64,000 nucleotides of DNA from Jaltomata sinuosa (taxonomy: Eukaryota > Streptophyta > Magnoliopsida > Solanales > Solanaceae). Where the stretch lies: NCBI GenBank assembly GCA_003996215.1, contig QJPP01000811.1, positions 548,519 to 612,518 of the forward strand, read 5' to 3'. Positions 57,159-64,000 of this stretch are shown here, one piece after another. Each line of letters opens with the position of its first letter. Within the stretch, counting starts at the first letter, position 1. A program made the position numbers and the translations under genes. The notes below the pieces were generated by a model. It made no database searches. It had not been told where the DNA came from and saw only the letters and a list, made by a program, of their open reading frames with translations.

Positions 57159-58192
57159 TTTAGAGAAATCTTTAATAAATCACCTATAGAATCCGACGTG
57201 ATCCAAAAAGCTTCTTAAGCCTTTTACCTTTTTCGGGAGGGTGGGGGGGCAACTTAAAAATGACCTAAATTTATTCTTGGTCAACTTCAATTTCCTTTTC
57301 AGATATTTTATGCCCGAGAACAATCCATTCTTTCACATGAAGTGACATTTCTCCTAGTTTAGAACCAAATTGGTCTCTTCACATCTTTTAAGCACATCTT
57401 CCAAGTAAGATAGGCAATCTTCAAATGCATCTCCTACAACAGAAAAATCATCCATGAAACTCTCCATGGTTATTCTACCATGTTTGAGAATATTGACATC
57501 ATGCACCATTGGAAAGTAGCCTGAGCATTGCAAAGTTCAAATGGCATTCTCTTGAATGCAAAGGTCTCATAGAGACAAGTGAATGTCGTTTTCTCTTGGT
57601 CTTTGGGAGAAATTGAGATTTGATTATAACCCAAATACCCATCAAGGAAACAATAATAACCACACCCCTCTAATTGATTAAGCATTTCATCCATGAATAG
57701 AAGGGATAAATGGTCTTTCTCTGTCCATATATTCAACTTCATATAATCCATGCAAACTCTCCACCCGGTCACTGGCCGAAGAGCTATCATTTCATCCTTT
57801 TCATTTAGCACAATAGTGATTTCTCCTTTCTTGGGTACACATTGTACCAAACTAACTCACGTGTTGTTGGATATTTGAAAAATGACCCCTACATCCAACC
57901 ATTTGATAATTTCATTTTTGACCACCTCTTGCATCAGTGGGTTTAATCTTCTCTGATACTTAATTGACAGTGTGCAATACTCTTGGAGGTTAATCTTGTG
58001 TGTACATATTACTGGGGGTATGCCAATTATATCAGAAATGGTCCAACCAAGTTCTCGAATATACTTCTTTAAAACCTTGAGTAGTGCCCGTACTTGACCT
58101 TCTTCTAACTTATTGGATATGATTATCGGCAAGGTCTCATTGGCACCTAAATATATATACTTCAAATGCGAAGGTAAGGGCTTGAGCTCCAA
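57159..58192 (-). pseudogene. Element D reverse transcriptase
   Basis: Minus-strand pieces 57857-58192 (MELKPLPSHLKYIYLGANET) and 57470-57850 (VQCVPKKGEITIVLNE, RVCMDYMKLNIWTEKDH, LDGYLGYNQISISPKDQEKT) are in succession with one stop between. The catalytic FMDD follows at about 57450 (MESFMDDFSVVGDAFEDCL). The part to 57159 has the palm/thumb (RSFLDHVGFYR) with further stops. Sequence is of Athila type. Confidence 0.85.
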
Positions 58193-58857
58193 CTCTGGGG
58201 GTTCAACGATGGAGGGTTTAGATGGAGGAGTTTTTCAGTTCTTTAAAACAAGATCAAGTTTTTTTGGAGGGTAGGAATAAGATCCCATTCCCACCAAGGC
58301 ACTACATATTTCTTCATACTCCTCAATTCATTTGCAATCATGGTTCAACAAAACTGCCTCCAATGCCTCTTTCACTAATCTTTTCTCCAATTATAGCTCG
58401 ACACTCTCCTCAATCTTATCGATTGCAAATACCATTTGGAGATTATTGGGCTGCTTCATGGATCTACAAACATTAAAATAAGTCTCTTTCTCATTCTTTG
58501 AGAATTTAAGTTCCCCCAGTTTCACATTAATCAACGAGAGCCTCCTCTTCAAACACGGCTTTCCCAAATTAATTGGTATTTCAAAACCACTAGTATAATT
58601 AAGTATCACAAAATTCACTGGATACACCAGTCAGTCCACTTAAACTAACACGTCATAGACAATTCCAAGAAGGAATTTCATTGAGCGGTCTGCCATAAGC
58701 AATTTAATTTTTGTAATCGTAGGCGGGCCAAGCTCCAAGTATTTGAGTGGCAAGAGACATCAAATTTATACTCGCGCTTTCATCACACACAATCCTTGTT
58801 GGCTTATGTAGCCCATTTGCACTATAAATAGTAAAAACACCCTGGTTGTCTGATTCA
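58193..58857 (-). pseudogene. Element D protease region
   Basis: 58391-58627 encodes VNFVILNYTSGFEIPINLGK, corresponding to the DFVILD...VPIILGRP part of element B's protease. Upstream (58628-58857) the site region is frame-broken. Confidence 0.75.
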
Positions 58858-60385
58858 TTAGGAAACTTGCTTGATATTATAGTGCAACTCTAGGTGGACA
58901 TGTGAACAATGTCGTAATCCATGAAGCTGGTCTTGGTACACCTCTTTCAAAAATTTAGCATAATCAGGCATTTGAGTGAGGGCATGGTTCGGTGGAACAT
59001 TGATAGAAATTTTCTTCAACATGGACTCAAACCCTCGAGTTTGTTCCCCTTCTTTCTCGTGCCTTAAGCATTGTGGAAAAGGAGGAGGAAATTTAGGGAA
59101 AGGTCTACAAACCTTGGGAATCTTATTCCGACGATCTTGATTCTCTGCATTACTATTACTGATAGTCCTTTTGGTTTTGTGTTTGTGCATGGAATGACTC
59201 TTACCCTCTGTGAAGCTTGAGTGTTCTCCCTCAATTAAAACCTCCTCAACGCTAATTGCTTGCTCAAATTTGAATTGTGAGGTGAGCCAATGCATTCTTT
59301 CTTCAAGAAGCTTTATAGCGATGGAATATGAATGTACCATTTGAGCAAGTGCTCCTAGGTCACTTCTTAGTTCCCGAACTCCCACATTAGTAGACTCCAC
59401 CTTTTCTAATACCCAATCAAGCATGATTTTTACTCTTGAATTGTCATGCTCATGGTTCCGACCTTGATTCTCATGCTCCTATCCCCCTGAACTTTGATTG
59501 ACTTTTTAAAGACTCACATGGGAATCCTTCTCATGCTTTTCAACCGATGACACTTTTCCATCCTCATAGGAGTAGCACCCATCATCTACCAACTCTATGG
59601 ATTAAGGAATGCTAATAACATTCACACTCTCAAACTTTTGATTTACCATGTACTTAGTCATGAATTCAAGGAGTGTTTTGACGGTTGTTAACTCTCTATC
59701 CCTTCGTGCAATATTTCTCTTCCATTCATCAAATATGTTAGCAAAGGTAGCACCCATTGCCCCCTCATCTCCCCAATTATTCCAATCATGATTTACTTTA
59801 GTCAAACTCTCAAGCAACACCTTGTCGAACTCGAATGTTTGGTCCATTAGAGCACCTCAGATCAAAGTATTGATAATGGTTTTATTTGTGGAGTCTAAAG
59901 AGCAATAGAATTGTTGAAGGAGTATATCATCCGGAAGGCCATGAGTTGGGAATTTTGCCACATTTTGCTTGAATTTTGACCAAGCCTCATGGAGAGGTTG
60001 ACCTTGGATTTGTTCAAACTTGATGATCTCATCCCTCAAGTGAAGCATTTGGTTAAGGGGAAAGAATCTATCGAGAAATAGGGTGCGCATTTCCTCCCAA
60101 GTAAATATGGTACCTTTTGGTAATTTTCCAAATCAAATAGCAAATTCTCCCACTAGAGAGAAAGGGAATAAGTGCAATCGAATAGATTCTTGAGTAATAT
60201 TGGCTGAGGAAAATGGTTGACACACTTTCACAAAATTTCTTATGTGCTGATGCATCCTCATGATGGAGTCCTCCGAATAATCCTTTCACGTGCAATAACT
60301 GGAGCATTAGGCTAGTAATTTGGAATGTTGCATACCCTATCATCATGTGGCTCCCAACACTAGCATCAGTGCTTGTGTGGCTCAT
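58858..60385 (-). pseudogene. Element D gag, several frames
   Basis: 60068-60385 has FQITSLMLQLLHVKGLFGGL, homologous to the start of B's capsid (NITSTMIQLLNLRGVFRG). 59857-60090 has RTLFLDRFFPLNQMLHLRDE (B: FLERFFPPSRMIQLRDE). 59602-59847 and 58858-59424 cover the rest (KVESTNVGVRELRSDLGALA; B: KVESTDSGVKAMRTELSTLS). Four separate frames show the decay. Confidence 0.85.
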
Positions 60386-60480
60386 ACTACCTATTCAAAT
60401 CCAACACAAATAACAAGCAAGTAAAAGAGAACAAACACCCAACAAAAGTGAATTAAATGACAATCAAATGGCAAATCAAG

Positions 60481-60498
60481 AACTCGGTAATGATGCCA
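60481..60498 (-). promoter_or_regulatory. Element D primer-binding site, decayed
   Basis: On the minus strand TGGCATCATTACCGAGTT stands where B has TGGCGCCGTTGCCGGGGA. Most differences are G to A or C to T changes. Confidence 0.7.
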
Positions 60499-60503
60499 TT
60501 TTT

Positions 60504-61953
60504 TATTATATTCAAATGCACTCTCTCATAGGAGGTGGTAACGATCGCCAAGCAAAACAAGCAAGTAATCCAATGAGATATCGGGGTCGAATCCATGGAG
60601 GATGGGACAATAGTTTTGCCACTAAATGTTAGAGTTCAATTCACTAGTGTGAGTAATTGTTTGAGCAATTTAAAGTAAATTTGAATAATAATTTGTAATG
60701 TGACAAAAGCAGACGTAAACACAATTAGTGTAATCAAAAGAAGGAAAACTAGGGGTGTGCTTTTGATAGGGTCTTAATATGGGGTAGGGGTCGATTAATC
60801 AAACAAACTTTCAATGAAGAGCATGGGTAGCTTAATTTAAGTTACACTTGATAGTCTTTCAACCCATTAAGCATATTTACTATGGTTTTTATTCAATTCC
60901 CCTAGCTTAATCATCAAACCAACTAATTAACACTTGGGTGAGTCAAATTATCTCTAGATTTGACTCTTAGATGAGTATTTCCTATAATCAAACTATTTCT
61001 AGCCTTGATTTGTGATGGAAATCTTTTATTCCCACTATTGAATTCTTATCCAATTCATGAACTCCTCTTTCAAGCAAGAACCAAATTAGTAAGCTAAGTT
61101 AATATTTTCAACCATCAAGTTTATAATTAAAATATGAAGAATTCAATATACTCATACTCAATAATCGATTATAAGCTTAATTAATAAACACTCATTCCCA
61201 ATTTCACACACCCATCTTGCATACACCGCTAGAATAGAATTTAGCTACTCATATCAAAGAAATAAGAGAAGATACTAATTTAGTTTCTTAAAATTCCATT
61301 TATTATGTGAGCCAAGTTCAAATTCCAAGCTTCAATTACTTATAAATGGTATTTTTCAAATGAGGAAGAAGAAAAGAGAAAGTGTACTCTCAATACTCTT
61401 TCTTGGGAAAGTAAAAACTCCTTCGATTCTAAGTGTACAGATCCCAAAAAGGGTTTTAGAACCTTTCCAAATACGTCACACAAATTTGGACAAAATTGCT
61501 CTTCGGGTCATGTACGAAGGAAGGTGCGAAGGAACCTGCGATCGCACCTGGCATTGTGCAGCTCACAGGTGACCAACTTCCTGGGCAGTAATGTCCTATT
61601 GGGGTGTAACGTCACATACAAAAGGATGGGTGATTGCCCATGGCATTATGAGGCTTACATGTGAGTGACTGCGCAGGCAGTTTCTGATCCTTCATGGGCA
61701 TTGACACCTGCGAAACACAGGTGTCCTTATGTGGCTCGCCTACCATTCTACTCTTCATGATTGAATCTTTCCCATTTGATCATCTTCGTACTTTTAAATC
61801 TACTTTAAGCTCTTTGTGTTCAAATCCTTTGCTTTTTTCATTCGACCAAGTGTACATGTATTTAAGATAATAAAGGCAATAAATACCTCTAATTCTCATC
61901 AAAATATGGTAATAATTCATAAATAAAGGCTCAATAAATTGGTAGATTACCAA
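60504..61953 (-). repeat. Element D 5' LTR
   Basis: About 1.45 kb; the plus strand reads TATTATATTCAAATGCACTC at the start and ends near AGATTACCAACT. It parallels the 3' LTR piece at 44635-45942 with moderate divergence. It is followed by the resumed pol of element C. Confidence 0.8.
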
Positions 61954-64000
61954 CTTATCTGATTTGCCCAGAGTTCCTCCTGAGAGAGAGATTGACTTTG
62001 GGATAGACCTTCTTCTACATATGCAACCTATATCTATTCCTTCTTATAGAATGGCTTTGGTTGAGCTTAAGGAGTTGAAAGATCAGCTAAATACCTCCTA
62101 TATAATGGTTTCATCAGACCCAACTTCTCTCTATGGGGTGCTCCATTCCTCTTCATGCGTAAGAAAGATGGTTCGCTCAGAATGTGTATCGACTACCATC
62201 AGTTGAACAAGGTCATAATCAATAATAAGTATTCCATCCCTAGGATTAATGACTTATTTGAACAGCTTCAAGGTGCCAGTTATTTCTCTAAGATTGACCT
62301 TATATCTGGGTATCATCAGCTCAAAGTTAAAGAGTGTGACATTCTGAAGACAGCCTTCAGAACTTGGTATGGTCACTATGAATTTATAGTTATGTCTTTT
62401 GGACTAACCAATGCTCCTGTAACTTTTATGGACTTGATAAATAGGGTGTTCAAGTAGTATTTGGACATGTTCATAATTGTCTTTATAGATAACATCCTTA
62501 TTTATTGTCAGAGCAAAGAGGAGCATGAAAACCATTTGAGGGTTGTGATGTAGACTCTCAAGGATCATAAATTGTTTGCTAAGTTCAGTAAGTGTGAATT
62601 CTGGTTGCAGTCTATTACTTTTCTGGGTCATGTAGTGTCTAAAGAAGGCATTCAAGTAGATTCGTAGAAAATAGAGGCAGTAATGAACTGGCCTAGACCC
62701 ACTTTCCCAATAGACATTAGAAGTTTTTTGGACTTAGCTTGTTACTATAGGAGATTTGTTGAGGGGGTTTCAGCTATAGCTGCCCCATTGACCAAGTTGA
62801 CTTAGATAAAAGTAAAGTTCCAGTGGTCTGATGAGTGTGAAAGAAACTTTAAGGAATTGAAGACTAGGTTGACCACAACCCTAGTTTTGACTCTACCAGA
62901 GGGTTCAAATGGTTTCGTTGTTTATTGTGATGCATCTCGAGTTGTCTTAGGTTGTGTTTTGATGTAGCATGGTAAGGTCATCGCCTATGCCTCTAGACAA
63001 CTTAAGATTCATGAGAAAAACTACCCAACTCATGATCTTGATTTAGCAGCAGTTGTTTTTGCCTTACAAATTTAGAGACACTATTTGTATGGTGTCTATG
63101 TGGATATGTTTACCGATCATAAGAGTTTTCAGTATGTGTTCACTCATAAGGAGTTAAATCTTCATCAGAGAAAGTGGCTTAAACTTCTTAAGGACTACGA
63201 CATGAGTGTGCTTTACCATCCGAGTAAGGCCAATGTAGTGGGTGATGCACTTAGCAGGTTTTCCATGGGTAGTGTGTCATAGGTTGAAGATGGAAAGAAG
63301 GAATTCGCTAAGGATTTTCATAGGCTTTATCTCTTAGGAGTTTGCCTTACAGACTCAGCGGAAGGTGGAGTTATAGTTCAGAATGGTTTTGAATCTTCAT
63401 TGGTAATTGAGGTGAAAGAGAAACAAGATAGTGACCCTATCTTGCATCAGTTGAAAGGTTCAGTCCATCAGTAGAGAGTAGAGGTTTTCTCCCAAGGAGG
63501 AGATTGTATGATTCGATACCATGGTCGGTTGTGTTTTCCTAATGTGGATGAATTGAGAAAATGGATTTTGACAGAGGCTCATAGCTCTAGATATTCTATC
63601 CATCTTGGTGCTACCAAGATGTACCATGACCTACGAAAAGTCTATTGGTGGAATGGCATGAAGAGGGACATTACAGATTTTATGGCTAAGTGTCCTAACT
63701 ATCAGCAAGTAAAGGTAGAACATCAGTGATCAATTGGCATGACTAAGAATATTTTATTACAGGTTTACCTCGTACTCATAGACAATATAATTCGATTTGG
63801 GTGGTAGTAGACAAGATGACTATGTTATCCCACTTCTTAACTGTCAAGACTAATGATTCAGCAGAGGATTATGCCAGACTCTACATCCATGAGATAATAT
63901 GATTGTATGGAGTCCCCTTATCCATCATCTCAGATAGGGGCACTCAGTTTACTTCTCAATTTTGGAAATCCTTTCAGAAGGGTCTTGGTACTCAGGTGAA
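61954..64000 (+). pseudogene. Element C reverse transcriptase, RNase H and integrase (runs off window)
   Basis: Pol resumes with DLPRVPPEREIDFGIDLLLH (E: DLPGVPPERDIDFGIDLFLD). RT follows in two frames to about 62457 (RMCIDYHQLNKVIINNKYSI). The catalytic FIDD is FIDN here (about 62480-62495). In-frame TAGs follow at positions where element E has Gln or Trp. RNase H is at 62900-63280 (VVYCDASRV, DMFTDHKSFQYVFTHKELNL). The integrase zinc-binding part is at 63508-63729, with the last Cys changed (CPNYQQV), and the core starts at about 63765 (SIISDRGTQF near 63920). The rest lies beyond the window. Confidence 0.85.

Larger units (their letters stand above)
44635..61953 (-). mobile_element. Element D: Athila-like retrotransposon interrupted by E
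   Basis: Minus-strand element with LTRs at about 44635-45942 (3' LTR, truncated by E) and about 60504-61953 (5' LTR). Its internal region 54192-60498 keeps gag, protease, RT, RNase H and integrase pieces in the order expected for Athila. It lies inside the pol of element C, which resumes at about 61954. The exact LTR ends and host duplication are unclear (GATCT left against TATCT right is a candidate). It is decayed by numerous stops. Confidence 0.85.

Overview
This is a plant nuclear window, most likely from a Solanaceae genome. It is AT-rich and intron-bearing, with a TS-type SINE, RTE and L1 LINE relics, Stowaway and hAT MITEs of types common in nightshades, and large Ty3/gypsy LTR retrotransposons. 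There are no operons, rRNA genes, CRISPR arrays or intact viral genes.

Bases 1-25657 are gene-bearing but full of small repeats. The one clear intact gene is a 15-exon, 594-residue MLO gene on the minus strand (10139-17425). It has seven predicted membrane segments, a calmodulin-binding helix and the D-F-S-F tail motif of the powdery-mildew-associated MLO group. One intron uses a GC donor, and the introns hold at least four MITEs. Further down on the minus strand a 67-codon ORF with a TATA box and a hydrophobic N-terminus (8326-8529) may encode a small secreted or membrane peptide. The rest of this part is RTE LINE fragments facing away from each other, LTR fragments, nested and back-to-back Stowaway elements, an L1 fossil, a TS SINE beside what looks like the 5' end of a lost gene, a gypsy LTR and a Tat/Ogre-like pol relic.

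Bases 25658-64000 are one nest of five Ty3/gypsy retrotransposons. The outermost, C (plus strand, chromodomain/Tekay-like), starts at 25658 and runs off the window. Its 5' LTR is split by A (25803-40774, plus strand, chromovirus-like), and A's gag is split by B (27595-34470, minus strand, Athila-like). B is bounded by a perfect 5-bp duplication CTCTA and carries only gag and protease. C's pol is split by D (about 44635-61953, minus strand, Athila-like), and D's 3' LTR is split by E (45943-54191, plus strand, same family as C). A later deletion removed the end of E together with part of D. By eye the LTR pairs differ by about 1.5% in B, 4% in A and 8% in E, which fits the nesting order within each branch.

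The most interesting items are B, a young-looking non-autonomous gag-protease element with two nearly identical LTRs; a tandem duplication of the zinc-knuckle/protease segment in A that appears younger than A itself; a palindromic TGACGG-N-CCGTCA motif in the LTRs of unrelated lineages; the small peptide gene; and the MITE-loaded MLO gene with its GC-AG intron.
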